A DNA stretch of 64,000 nt. It comes from Epiperipatus broadwayi. Lineage: Eukaryota; Onychophora; Udeonychophora; Euonychophora; Peripatidae. Under the pieces are notes generated by a model. It was given only the letters and a program-made list of their open reading frames with translations, searched no databases and had not been told where the DNA came from. The stretch spans positions 25,163,401 to 25,227,400 of the forward strand of contig JAQFVV010000001.1 in assembly GCA_028023455.1 (NCBI GenBank), written 5' to 3'. This document shows, piece by piece, positions 1 through 12,329 of the stretch. Within the stretch, counting starts at the first letter, position 1. Every line of letters starts with the position of its first letter. A program made the position numbers and the translations under genes.

Positions 1-475
1 CATTTTCATTTTCAAAAATGGCAAAATTAAAAACATCGCATAATACAAATCAAGACAAAACATAAATCGCAGTATAGTCGTTGCCATATTTGAAAAACTT
101 TAAAAAAAAAAAAAAAGTCAAAAGTTTTGATCTTACTTTAAATTTTTTTGGGGGAAGATGGAGAGAAATAGTTTGTCATCACTGAGACAAAACATAAAGA
201 CAAAAGTTTTTTTTTTTAAAAAAAAGGTAAATAATAAAAATTGTTTTTAAAAATAAAAGTTTCAGTATAGGCAGCGGTATACAAATAAAGTTGAAAGAAA
301 AATTGCCGTATAATCAAACAAAAAAAAAGTCGCCATATTTTTTTAAAATAAAAACAAAAAAAAAACCAAAGTTGAAAAAGTTAACAGTAATAATCTTATT
401 TTAATGTTTTTTTTTTGGAGATGGGGGGTTGATAAATAATTTGTCATCACCGATCAAACAAAGTTAATGATTTCC
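1..475. repeat. Diverged tandem duplication, period about 250-267 bp
   Basis: Two copies of an AT-rich unit follow each other. Each contains, in order, a 'gccatattt' block, a long A run, a 'gatcttactttaa'-type or 'aatcttattttaa' block, a T/G run, 'gatgg' and 'tttgtcatcac'. The last word recurs at about 173 and 440, the first at about 83 and 331. The copies are well diverged, so the duplication is old or fast evolving. No coding potential is visible. Confidence 0.6.
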
Positions 476-499
476 AAAACTAGTGTAACCTCAGACATT

Positions 500-1300
500 T
501 TATTTGTCTCATAATTTACATGGCCATTCATATGAGTTCTGGGAAAAGATGCTTGTACATAGCTTTTCCAATTTCTCCCACCTTCCAAAATTTGTAGGGA
601 AGCACAGCGACGATCTTATAATTATTAGTATCAAATAATATGTCAGGAACGAGGTAAGATCTTAAATTAGAATGCATATTACAACAGTTATGACCACTTG
701 AATTCCCTCCACCCTCATATCCTATGATATCGATCTGTTAAGTTTTCGTATTTGCATAATATCACAAAGCACATTAGCGGGGCCCGTAATATTGGTGTGT
801 TAATGCCATATACACCTGCAGTGGTTAATATGAACAGTACTGTTTTATAGGCCATAAGTTTCTCTGCAAAAGCACAGAAATATTGGGCCATGGAAACAGC
901 ATATTTCTGTGTTTTTAGCAGAGAAACAATGCCACCAGCCATCTGGTCTAGCATACCGATTAGTACCCTGCAGTCTACTGAACATTTTTATTTTGTTTTT
1001 GCATCTCTCATATAAAAACTTGACCATCTGATTTCTTCTTGAATTGCCTCCCTTGCCATCCATACATCTGCATCTAATGCATGTTTTCTCTTTGTACTTT
1101 TTCTAAGTAATCTAATACCCCTTTATTAACACATAACATATCATTACTGTATGTTAATCCTACTGCCACTTCCTTCCATACAATTCTATCTATATCATAT
1201 TTATTATGTGAAAAAATTGTTAATTTCTTTATCAATCCCTTTCTTTTCTTTACTTCATTCTAACATAACTAAGTTCTGACCCTCCACCTAGGCAGAAATA
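500..1300 (-). pseudogene. Decayed protein-coding relic, possibly LINE ORF2 C-terminus
   Basis: This stretch is less AT-rich than its surroundings. Read on the minus strand it gives open pieces in several frames (715-954, 845-1063, and others above and below). The piece before 1063 reads with words such as IDRIVWKE, LDYLEKVQRE and then SSFYMRDAK. That order resembles the region after the reverse transcriptase of many non-LTR retrotransposons, where a 'KVQR' helix is followed by 'GW..F..R..KAK'. Frames change several times and stops interrupt them, so it is not functional. No RT catalytic motif is present here. Another open piece of about 45 codons, ending near 532, has no recognisable family. 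An unrelated pseudogene remains possible. Confidence 0.35.
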
Positions 1301-2219
1301 AAATAGAACATTGCTTGGATTTTACACTATTATAAGATTGTTAGCAAATTATTAATATTTTAATCTTCTTCTGTATATATATCAATCAATATTTTGATTT
1401 CATATTATTATATATATCTGTAGTTTTATATATATATATTTTAACTGTCATAGTTAATGACTGAGCATCTATCTTTATGTTTGGTCATCATATTAATGAA
1501 CATGGATGTTATATGTTTATTACTGGTCAATTATGAGATATATGTGCAAATACATATTTTTTTATTATTATTAAACCAATAAGCATTTTTAATCAACCAA
1601 AAATTATTTTAATATGTGTAAAAGCTTCAATTGTCACCACCCTTTGCCCAAGCTCAAAAGTTTTCTTTGTTTTGAGAGTAATTTCATTTTTTTATATGTT
1701 TAGTTTATTTGGAAGTTGGATAATTTGGAGAAAACTCAGATTAGTTAGATCCACATAAAATTCCATTAATGAGAAACTGACTCAATCTACAAAAGATTAA
1801 TTAAATATGTTTACATTAGACAAAGAGAGGGTTAGATTTAAAAGTACATTTTTTTCTTATAGTATCAAATATCTCATTAACATTTAGTATATTATCTTAT
1901 GGCTATGTATCTTAGATTATATTTATAAAACATCAAACTGAATGCATATGTTTGAATGTATAGTCTTTGGATGAATTTAGATGAAATATCTCAATTAATT
2001 TTACCTTCATGCTAAAGTGTAGTGAGTGATTTGTCCAAATGAGTATTGAACTTACATTTGAATATAATACATGATCATTAGGTGACATAAGAAAATGTCA
2101 TTTCATGTTTAAAATATATGAATTTTAGGATCCCAGTCCACTTACCTAATAATTAATTGACATTCTTCTTTTTATATTTCATAACTATGTTTTATGTGTA
2201 TTTCCTGATATACACAAAT
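1301..2219. other. AT-rich intergenic DNA, nothing recognised
   Basis: There is no open frame of useful length, no RNA gene and no repeat structure beyond short TA runs near 1370-1440. Confidence 0.5.
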
Positions 2220-2570
2220 AACTTAACTGATGAGTTTTTCATGTATGTTTATGCAAAAGCTGGCATACTTTCTTTTAGATTTATTGTTTATGATCAGATA
2301 ACCCTTTTATTTACAGTTTAGCATTACAATGATTTATTGTTATATGTTATTGCTTTTATTGTTAAGTTTCATTTGCTCATGTGTATTAATTATCAAAGCA
2401 GTTGATTATTTCCTACTAAATATTAATAATAAACTCAGTGGGGTTTTTGTATGACCATGCAAAAACTGACAAACCTTTTTTTAAATTTATTATTTATTAC
2501 TTGATGACCATTTTATTTAGAGCCTACCATTTATTTTATATGTTAATGATATTAGTGAAGTACTAACAAA
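2220..2570. repeat. Old tandem duplication, period about 206 bp
   Basis: The segment with 'atgcaaaagctggcatac' at about 2252 recurs as 'atgcaaaaactgacaaac' at about 2458. Matching words follow in the same order in both copies: a 'tttattgttta'-like block, 'gatcagataaccc' versus 'gatgacca', 'ttttattta', then 'atatgtta'. The second copy is incomplete. It is diverged and non-coding. Confidence 0.5.
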
Positions 2571-3720
2571 ATTGAAATGTTATTAAATTGAAAGAAAAAA
2601 TATCTTTTTACTGCCTGCCCTCTTGCAAGCATTACTTAAAATAAATCAAAGTTATTGAATATTTTTAATATTATACCACCCTTCATTCCATATTTAATAA
2701 ACTAGTTGACATACTGAAAGATAAATGTTTGAAATGGATTAAATATATTAAATCTCAATTTAAAAATTTCATTCTATTATAAAAGAGATCAAAAGTTAAC
2801 AAACAAACTAATTTCCCATAAAAGCATTTAAAAAGATTATCAAGTTATAATTAAACATAATTTGCTTCAAAACTAATTCAAATTTGTAGAAAGACAATAT
2901 TTGTCTCAATTTATTTTGTCTTTGTATTTTGGTTTAATTAAAAAAACATTGTTTATCAAAAAACATGTTATTAAAGATTCGGTTAAAATAGATGATTTTT
3001 GAGGAAACAGCTTAAGATAATGGCAACATGTTATTTGAAAAGTAATGACAGTTATAAAAGGGCTGTAATAATTGATTTAAACATATAACATGTTTTACTA
3101 ACAGAATAATCATATTTAAAACTGCCTGCTTTACTATAACAGAGAAGTCATCATCCAACAGTATATGGGTTAGCCACATACTTCCAGAAGGAAGTCTAAT
3201 ACAGCATGATATATATTTTTAGTGATAGATGAATACTATCAGTATTATTAAAATGTATGAAATGGCTAAATATGATTGTGGTTTGTGACTTAGGATGAAT
3301 GGGTAGTTATTCTCCAACAGGAGTAAAATCTGAAAAATCCAGCCTTAGTGTAGAAGAAAAAGAAGTGCCCATTATTATTTAAAGAATATATTTACTCTGT
3401 TTATAGATTATAATATCAGTTGCTTATTCCTTCTATTGTTCCACCTGTTGATAGATTACAAAAAAAGAAACACCTAAATTGACTATTCTAATATGAAACC
3501 TGACCATATAATTGAGTTTACCAGCCTCAGGAAATAAATAGATTTGGCCATTTGTTTTCCAATCTGAAATAATGAAACTCTAGGATATAAAAAGATTTAA
3601 TTGTTATAAATAGTTTGGAGTAATTTTGTGAATGGGAAAATTACACCACCATTGAAAGTTGATAAGATCACATCATGTATTTATAGATCACATGTGACAA
3701 AATTAATTTTATATGATCAT
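2571..3720. other. AT-rich intergenic DNA, nothing recognised
   Basis: No gene, RNA or transposon hallmark was seen. Base composition is uniformly AT-rich. Confidence 0.5.
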
Positions 3721-3786
3721 GAACTAACATTTATTTAGTTATTAGGTGTTCACAAACTAACATTTATTTAGTTATTAGGTATTCTA
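3721..3786. repeat. 33-bp tandem duplication
   Basis: Two almost identical units of 33 bp (core 'aactaacatttatttag' followed by 'ttattaggt') start at 3722 and 3755. They differ at only one or two positions, so the duplication is recent. Confidence 0.8.
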
Positions 3787-4317
3787 CTTAATACTAATTT
3801 ATTTTATTCCAAAATTGAGTACTGATATATGTGACAATCAATCCCACTTAATAGCATTGTTGCTAGCCAAAAGTAGTTGAAAATATCATTTATCAGGCAC
3901 AACTTCTCAAGTGCTATCAGTAATTGAGTGCTAGAAATGGAGTCTTTTGGCTGATGGCAGCCTGCAGTGTGTTTTGTGCTCAATTGCTCTCACAATTCAC
4001 ACTTAGCTTACTGTATCAATTAGCTCTGATATTTTTTGTTTAGCCTCTATATGAATGCTGACACTTAACATATTGATAAGTTATTATGATAGGGTGTGAA
4101 TAATTTTAATGATGGAAAGTGAACCGATATTCATTCAGAAGTAATTATTTTCAAACCTAAATGAATTACTATAAGGTCCTCCAAATTGTTACACTGTACT
4201 CAAAGTCACCCTCCCCCTGTAAATGTGTTAAAATTAGGAAATGTGGTGATTCAGCATACCTGAATCTAAAGTCTCATACCTTGCAAGAGCTTGCATTGGT
4301 GAAAAAATGGCTACTTG
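3787..4317. other. Non-coding stretch
   Basis: Slightly richer in GC around 3930-4020 than its neighbours. The short open frame at 4161-4355 runs into the tandem repeat that follows and matches no family I know. No feature is supported. Confidence 0.4.
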
Positions 4318-4700
4318 TGAAAAAACTATTTGTTCAAGCTGTCTCTATTGCCTGATATATTAAATTATGGTTTGTAAAAAAAAAAACAACCCCTAAAATA
4401 AAGGAACATTTATTACCAAACAAAAATAAATTAGTTATTGAGGCATTGTTTATAACCAAAAATAAAACTATGTTTGAAGTAATCAAATCAACGTTAGTGA
4501 AAAAAAGTATTCTTCAAGCTGCCTCTGTTGTCTAATATATTAAATTATGGTTCTCCCCCAAAAAACATAAAATAAAGAAACATTTATTACCAAACAAAAA
4601 TAAATTGATTATTGAACATTGTTTATCAACAAAAAATAAAACTATGATTGAAGTAATGAAATCAACGTTAGTGGAAAAAAATTTAACAAATGAACATTTT
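4318..4700. repeat. Tandem duplication, period about 181 bp, two copies
   Basis: The first unit starts near 4319 ('ttgttcaagctgtctctat') and the second near 4501 ('ttcttcaagctgcctctgt'). Both then run through 'atattaaattatgg', 'acatttattaccaaacaaa', 'aataaaactatg' and 'atcaacgttagtg'. A fragment of a third copy may follow near 4800. The short minus-strand open frame 4532-4714 is a by-product of the repeat. Confidence 0.75.
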
Positions 4701-5419
4701 GTAAATATATTCAATTACTTTCCAAAAAAAAAAAACCCCCTAACCTAAATGAACATTTCTTAAAAAAAAAAAAATCTTGGTTATTTAAAAAAAAGTTAAA
4801 ATAAAGGAACATTTATTATAAAACCCCTCAAAAATTGCTTATTAATTGAAAATCTATAAAATTAGTTTAAAAAATAATAAAATAAATTAATTTTAGAGTT
4901 GTCTGTATATTGTTTATTTGTTAAAATGTTAAATAAAATATAATAACTCAATAACATTATATCAATGTGTTTTGTTGGAGAATAATGCCATTAAGCGGGA
5001 TGGATTGTCATATGTATCAGTACCCAAAATTGTATATATGTGTAATTATATTTAATTAAGAGTATTATAAATGTCTTATGTAAAGTTTATTCAATTATAT
5101 AATTTATTATATGTGTAATTAAAACATAAATCAGGCACATAAAAGGGGGGGGGGATAAAGAAGTATTTTAGTTTATAATAATAAATAAAAGTGGAAGTTA
5201 TTAAAAGCCACTACATTGTAGAAAAATATTTTATTGTATGCCTTATCATTAGTCATACTTCTCATGTTGGCAGAGTTCATTATTTGGGAGTAGCATATAT
5301 TTAGAGTATTGCTACTGATACAATAAAATATTGTTGAATTTCAAATTTTGGCCTACGTTTCATTCTCATTCTTGCATTTCATCAAATCAACAAGATATTT
5401 TTAAACTATCCTGTTTTCC
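4701..5419. other. AT-rich non-coding DNA with a G10 run
   Basis: It holds several A runs and a run of ten G at 5145-5154, the only such run on this strand nearby. No gene is visible. Confidence 0.45.
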
Positions 5420-5494
5420 TAAAAATAAGATAGGGTCTTATATTAATTTTGCTCCAAAAGATACCTTAGGGTTCAGGGGAGGTCTTATTTTTTA
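5420..5494. mobile_element. Short MITE-like palindromic element
   Basis: The ends mirror each other: 'aaaaataaga' at 5421-5430 and 'tcttatttttt' at 5483-5493. Inside the left part is a small hairpin, 'ataaga' - 5 nt - 'tcttat', at 5425-5441. The overall look (AATAAGA...GGTCTTAT, a 'gctccaaaaga' centre, a second TCTTATTT) resembles a miniature inverted-repeat transposon dispersed in many animal genomes. I cannot name the family from the sequence. Confidence 0.35.
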
Positions 5495-6159
5495 ATATAC
5501 AAAAATCTACATTTATTTAAGTATAAAAATAAAAATTCAAAATGTCAAATTAACCACCCAACAATTATATTTTTTTCAGCAAAGCTCTCTATAAATATTT
5601 GAATTTTTAGTGATAGATATGCACTGGGATATTACATTATATATATTTATTCAAGTACAAAAATCTACATTTATTCTAAGTACTTCTCTTTATAGAAAGC
5701 TGTAAGATTCTTACTCTGTAAATCCTTTATGATTCCTCTCTTGTACTTGATGAAATAGCTCTTTCTTTTTGCACTCCACTTGTTTGTGGGTTAAAATATT
5801 ATTCTATTTAAATCTACCATTAAATCAAGGGTTGATTGAAGCCTTTCAAAGTAGGAGTGATAACAAAAATGATTCCATTTAATAATGATTATCCACACAA
5901 AAGTGATGAAAAAAGCAAGCACAAAAATTCAGAAAATGCTTTTGTATTTTACACTGGATTAAGCATGCTTATATAACACATGACATATTGAATTACAAAG
6001 ATTCATTCACAAAACAACCACATTCCTTCTGTTATAAAGTGTGCTCATTGTGAACACTTTCCAAATTACTCATAATATCCCCATTTGGATATTCTTTTTT
6101 AATAATTTCCTTTAGGAGAAAGATTAATTTAATTTAAATTAAACTTTAATTATTAAAAT
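5495..6159. other. AT-rich non-coding DNA
   Basis: 'acaaaaatctacattta' occurs at about 5498 and again near 5657, a minor short repeat. No gene was seen. Confidence 0.4.
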
Positions 6160-6295
6160 CACATTTACTATTTAAAGTCTTTTAGGAGGAAAAAAAAACA
6201 TTTAAGAAATGAAACTGATTTTTCTTTTATCTTGAATATTAAACTCTTTTAGGAGGACAAATCTGATTTTTCTTTTACATGAATATTTAAAAGCT
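6160..6295. repeat. Partial tandem duplication, period about 68 bp
   Basis: The block 'cttttaggagga' followed by 'ctgatttttcttttat' occurs at about 6178-6232 and again at about 6246-6280. The second copy lacks roughly 20 bp of the middle. Confidence 0.6.
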
Positions 6296-7420
6296 ATCAT
6301 GATCAAAATTTAAAACTAAATCAAGCAATACAAACTTAAATATTAAATATAGCTAAAATAAGTAACTAAGATTACATAAAGAACATTATAAATTGTCCAA
6401 TATACTGGCTTGAGATAGGTAAAATTTTAAAAGTTTGTTAAAATTATTTATAAAGTCCAAGATTTTGCTGAGAGGATATTGTTTCTCTATGCAGATAGAA
6501 TTATATTTATTGAAAATGGTCATTGAGAAAATGCATGCATGATCAATGGTAAAATACATAAGTACTGTTATAATTTATATTATCACTTTTTAAAGCATTA
6601 ATGCCAATAATATGTGCTTCATGTGTTACAATGGACAAAAAAATATGTTCATCTGGATGACAATCTTAAGTAGGACTTATATAATGAGCATCCTGAAAAA
6701 TCTTGCTAGGCTCATTTTTTATTTAGATCTTATTTTTGGGGTAACACAATATGTAGTTAAATAGTACAATAGCATGGTTAATTTCTTGTATGCTAAGCTA
6801 GTACTTGGTGCTAATGTGATAATCACTTTATAGATAAAGATTTAAACCTGGATTCCTGATGAGGTTGCAATGGGTATTGATAAATGATGTTAGTTTAAAA
6901 CAAATAGAAATGTCCAGAGTGCTCAAATCTCTTAGATCATATTCTCGTATATAATTAGACCACTTGCATATAGTACAGATATACTTATATGATGAGCAGA
7001 AAATATTATTGTTGCTTGAGTAGCATTAGCAGCAATTGCTTAGAAACTGGCAAAGTCCTTCATATCATTACCAATCTTTGATTGAAGGTTCAAAGTCAAA
7101 TACTATTATAATATATATTATAGATTAACATTTAAACTTATGGGAAAATTTAATGAGGCAGAAACAAAAGTCAAGGTAACTAATATTTTATATGAGTATT
7201 TATTTGGAGATGATGCTGGAAGTCTTTTAATTTTAAATCACTTTTCTTTGCAACCTTTAACATTAATTTCCCAAGTTATGCACTCATTTGATTCTAGAAA
7301 ATGAATTAACATAATATTGATATATTAATTTAAAAAATTTGAAGCGGTCAGTATTTTCTAAAAGATGGTAAAGTCAAAATAATTTAGTTAATCTTCATGT
7401 ATTTAATGGCTTTAATTTTT
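6296..7420. other. AT-rich non-coding DNA
   Basis: No protein domain or RNA gene was recognised. A pyrimidine tract ending in 'ctttag' at 7420-7430, just before the integrase fragment, resembles a splice acceptor but is expected often by chance in DNA this AT-rich. Confidence 0.4.
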
Positions 7421-7432
7421 TTTCTTTAGGTT

Positions 7433-7876
7433 TTGAGAATATTTTCAAGATTACTTCAAGAAGATTTATATATATATTTAATAGTTGTAGACTCATGTTT
7501 AAGGTGGATAAAATATAAAATCATCAAAAACACTAGTGCTGATGGTACCATTAGAGTAATGAAAGTGATCTTTATAAATCATGGTTATCCTCAGATTATT
7601 GTAAAAGATAATGGGATTGGCATTGCATCTCAACAATTTAAGGATTATCTAATTAATAAGGAAATATTCCACAAATGTAATCCATTATATTGTCCTGAAT
7701 TTAATGGTCTTACAGAAAAGGCAGTTCAGCAATTAAAATCTGTGTTAAAAAACCTGCCAACAAGTAATTACATATTATTAGAAGCAATGTTTTTTGAGCA
7801 CTTGATTCTATATACAGCTGGTAACAAGTCATTACCAAAATTGTTAATGCACAGAAAGTCTAATCCATGTTTTTAA
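7433..7876 (+). pseudogene. Ty3/gypsy-type integrase core fragment
   Basis: The 147-residue open frame looks like the second half of an rve (DDE) integrase core. It runs from a 'VVDSCLRW' strand, through 'HGYPQIIVKDNG' (second catalytic Asp, as in family 'SDNG'), to 'PEFNGLTEKAVQ' with the catalytic Glu. It continues into 'LYTAGNKSLPKLLMHRK', the usual segment after the core ('TP...LLMGR'). The first catalytic Asp region is partly preserved in VVDS. The open frame begins on a non-ATG codon just after a pyrimidine tract, and no RT or RNase H is visible upstream. It is therefore a remnant of an LTR retrotransposon of a different, more diverged lineage than the one at 30-35 kb. Retroviral-type origin cannot be excluded, but gypsy is more likely from the downstream layout. 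Confidence 0.75.
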
Positions 7877-8362
7877 ATTATTTCCAATTACAAATGAAAA
7901 TTTACAAGATTCAGTGGATTATGAACATTTTTCAAATTGGAGAAAGTATTTGGATATGCAAGGTTTTAAAAAATAAATGGCTATCAGAAGTAATATTTAA
8001 AAACATATCTGGCAAATTAGATTGATAATGAAAGTATTTAAGAGGTATATAAACCATCTATGGGAATTGTGAAAATGAGTCATCAGATGCATGTAGTATT
8101 AATGTTAAGTCAGCAAAATGATGAAATTTTATTGAGGAGAGGCAAATTGTGGATATAGATCAAGCTGTAAGAAACAAATCAATCAGAGATAAAACTATTG
8201 AACCAGCTGAAAACTGTGTTACATCAAGGAATTCCAACAAGAAGAAAGGATTATAACTTTAAAAAAGAAGAAGAGACTTTTTCCGAGTACTCAGAAAATC
8301 TGCAAAATTAGATGATTACATATGTGAATAAGAGCATTATTCTAGAGTAGGGAGGAGTGAAC
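7877..8362 (+). mobile_element. 3' end of the same gypsy relic with polypurine tract
   Basis: Frames here are broken, but word order fits a pol C-terminal tail. The region ends in a purine-rich tract, 'tagggaggagtgaac' (8347-8362 area), immediately followed by TGT at 8363. A purine tract abutting TG is the usual layout of a polypurine tract next to a 3' LTR. Confidence 0.45.
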
Positions 8363-8647
8363 TGTCTCAACATGTATAACATATAATCATGAATATAAAT
8401 AGAGATTATTATTTTACTATTTAAATATGTACAGGCACTACATGAATAAATTACCTCATTACTATTATTAAGCTACTCTATAGAAAATTGCATATATCAG
8501 TTATTCAAATAAGGAACAATTATGAATAAATGGATTGCTGTATATAAACTCCTGTTAGTATTTATGTGTGGGTAATAAAGTGTAATGAGGTGCTATATAA
8601 TGAAATATGAGAAAGTATAATAATTGCGAGTCTGATTCACATATTAC
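8363..8647 (+). repeat. Candidate short 3' LTR of the gypsy relic
   Basis: It starts with TGTCTCAAC directly after the purine tract. It contains a TATA-like 'tatataaa' near 8540 and an AATAAA signal near 8574, and could end at ATTACA (8642-8647). That order (TATA, then AATAAA, then CA) is what an LTR shows. There is no second copy in the window to confirm the borders, so the right end is a guess. Confidence 0.3.
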
Positions 8648-11600
8648 AATAGCAGCAGATTGTCTGCATAGTGATAATAAAATAACTGCTGAAGTTTATG
8701 ATTGGTTTTTCTAAGATATATATGAATTGCAGTTATATCCAAGTGGATGTGTAAAGAACTTTTTTCAATTAAGATGCACTGCAATAGCTTATATGTATCT
8801 ACCAAGCATGTGTAAAAACTGACACACAAACAGAATCTTGTTAATAGACTGTAGAGATTTCTAATGAAATTTCTGTTTTTTATTCTTTATTCTTTAAAAC
8901 TATTTTGTTACTGATGTTAAATAAATTTATTTTGTTATCATAAAGTTGTACTTAAACTTATTTAAAAGTTACTGATACTCTCTCACTAGTATTAATATAA
9001 TAATACTCTCGGTTCATAGCATAACTCAGCATTTGTTTCATTCTTTATTATTCTCTGTATGAATGTCTTTGTCAGAGAATTGATTTAAGGTTGTATAATC
9101 TACATAAATCTTAATTATTTATCAGGTTTACATTTTAAGTACAAGCAAAGCAAAACTATAGAACTGACACATCAACAACATAACTTACACTCTGATAAAA
9201 TAAAGAGTATAACAAAAGGTGAGTGACATTCTTCAATACCTGATGAAAAACATATCAATTTCCAGGATTACCCATGCCTTTATACAAAATACACTACCAA
9301 GAAAATAAATCCATATTTGGATGACAAATTAAAGCCAAAGTAAACATTTGATGATATGAAATAAATAAATATTCCTACTTTTGAAGGCAGTAAATAAATT
9401 AACTAGCACTTAATACCTAGTTATGAAGCAATGAGAATAAACCATCAGGGAACAATGATAATAATAACTGGATTTGTCTTAAATTAAGCACTGCATGCTT
9501 TAATATAATAAAGAACAATAAAATACCTTTGAAAATATAACAACAATAGAGAAAGAGTCTAAGCTATAATCTTCAAATTTGTACTGGTAAGATAAGCATT
9601 CTTAGAAAATAAAAGAGAGAAACTAAGCTCTCATCTCTTAAACAAATATAATAATTAATAGATATGTAAAAATGATAAATAATTAATGCTAAATGTAGCT
9701 TAATAAAATTAAGCAATAAAATAAGCAATAAAAATATACATCCACTTATACTTCAATTAGCATAATTATACACCTTCAATAAATAAATAATTCATAAGAA
9801 AGGCATGAATAACATTTTTAAAATGTATTATTATCTAATGATAATATTCTGAGAAATTTGAAAGAACTATTTATGAAAATAGAATACAAAATTTTACCCA
9901 AATGATATACATATAAAAATAACAACGAAACTATAAGCAAAAATCATAAATATTAAAACTTAAAATTAAACCCTTTTACCATTTATAAAGTAAAATAAAA
10001 GTGCTTTTTCTATTTCCAATCATGAAGCAGGATGCAGTTAATAAAACAAATAAAAATTCTGTAGACAATGAAGATATCCAGCACACAAGAACATAATGTA
10101 ATTAGATAGTATAAATAATACTTCACAATTATACTTAAGTAGAAAATATTTAAAATAATTCTAGCAGAAATGTGTAGATATGGGCATTCATTTTAAGAAA
10201 ATTTCCATGTAATAAGCAATAACAATATTTATTTCTGACAATAAAATAGTCATTTATTTTTTATCTTTGAAAGCATTTTATTAAATAATAATGATAATAA
10301 TAAGCAGATAAAACAATTCTTTTTAAAATAGTATTTTAAAATATTCTTAGAACAGTTTTCAGAACAATGTTGATGATGAGAGAGAAAGAGAGAGTGAGTG
10401 AGCAAGCTTTCATTATTGATGCAGAAAAAAAACTTATTAGACTTTACTATGAAGATAATAATATGAAGAATATTCATATTTCCATTTATAATTCATAGAT
10501 AGTATATGGAAATATTTAATAGCATATTGTAAAATATCTGGAATAATATAAGTTAATTATTTTTTTTCCATGGAGACAAGGAAATGTTTCTTTTTTCAAC
10601 ATGAAATAAACATAATAAGTTAAATTTTTTTTTTACATTGCTATTGAATGATAAGAAATGTTTTCTTATAATAACAGCATAAATAAATGTATGTCCACAT
10701 AATATAATTTAACAAAGTCAAAGATTTTCTTGTTAAAATATGTATAATTTTACAGGAGATATTTAAGAATATTCTCATTATGACAGGCAAGTTATTATTA
10801 TTAGGGATTTAAAGTTCTTCATTAACAAGAAATCAAACCCAAATAGCAGTGTTTTAGAAAGAAGAATATCTTTAAGAAGAAACATTGTAAAGCAATTAAA
10901 TAATTGTAAAGTCATTAGTACTATGGAAAAATTTAAATATATGTTAAAGTAAACTTGAATATCAAATAAACTTCAAATAAAAATGAAAATTAATTATAGT
11001 TTTTACATAGTCAATGCAATGACAATGCTGTCCTTTAAATTGTCATATAGCACAAAATTTGAATAGTATACATTTAAATCTTATAATAACTAGTTAGTTT
11101 TATTATAAGTTTGCTGTATTGCAAATCCTGTGCATCTGAAGTCTTTAATTTAGACGTTGTACTTAGATAAAGTTAGTTTCTTAGCAAACCATTATTTTTA
11201 CTAAGAAAACTTATTAAATTAAAACAATTAAATAACTTTCGGTAACAATGAATAAAAATGTGAATGCAAAATCAGTGTATGTGCAAGTGTCAGTTTCTCT
11301 TAATTATATCCTAATGTCATGTGATTACTTTATGATTTCTAATATTGATATTTTAATTTCCATTCACTTTATTTCATGGATTTGAATCCAATGTTTTACC
11401 AACTTTAAGGAGAAATTCTAAAAATAATCTTATTATATAGCCAGACTAATTAATTATTACATTTCCTGTTAAAATAAACTATTTATAAAATCGAATATTA
11501 TAGTAAAAAAAACATGGTACAAAAATGAAAATTACCTTATTCCAAATAAAAACATTATCTTATAATATTTATTTAACATATTCATTTTTATTTAATTTAA

Positions 11601-12192
11601 GTACTCAGAACACTTATAATTATCTTTTAAAAAAATGAGATATTTAAGAAATGTTTTAAAACAAGAAAGTGTTAAAGAAATTAATTACTTTATATTCATT
11701 TATCCAAATATTCAGGAGTTCAGTCTTTTAATTTCTATTTTAAAATTACTAGCTTTATTATGACATCTATTAACTAACTAATTCTAAAACATTTACTTGT
11801 AAGATATTATATTACAATGAGAATAAATAAAAATTAGGTAAGCAATTATATATTCAATATATTTTTAGGGCACTTGCATTATATGTGATCAAAATTTATT
11901 TAATTATGCATTGTATAAAACTTATACTTTTTTAACTTTTTTTTTGTTCTGACTTTTTATATTTCAAATGAAAACGTTTGTCTTCTCTGACATCAATATA
12001 TCAACTATGGTCTGTATTATATTAACATTGAATAAAAATTAAATAATAAAATCATATTTTCAATTTAACTTTACTGCATTTTATTATTAGAATAACATTG
12101 ATTTCATGATATCTGCATCCTATGATGTCAACAGTTACAAAATGGCTACTATTTAAAAAATATTTAACTATGAAGATAGTTTCTAGACATGC
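8648..12192. other. 3.5 kb of AT-rich DNA without recognisable features
   Basis: Open frames are short and composed of low-complexity residues. A purine run lies near 10378-10402. I see no domain, RNA gene or repeat unit. Confidence 0.5.
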
Positions 12193-12302
12193 ATAATAAT
12201 AATAGTAGTGGTAGGGGCAGTGGCAACAGTAGTAGTAGTAATAATAGTAATAGTAGTAGTAGTAGTAGTAGCAGCAATAGCAGTAGCAGTAGTAGTAGTA
12301 GT
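12193..12302. repeat. Compound trinucleotide microsatellite (TAA/TAG/CAG)
   Basis: About 110 bp of interrupted TAA, TAG and CAG triplets. Long Ser, Asn, Tyr or Leu runs in all frames are artefacts of this tract. It lies directly at the left edge of the first LINE-related segment, as the ATA tract at 15154-15380 does for the second. Confidence 0.9.
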
Positions 12303-12329
12303 TCTGCAGAATGCAATCCATTTGTCTTC

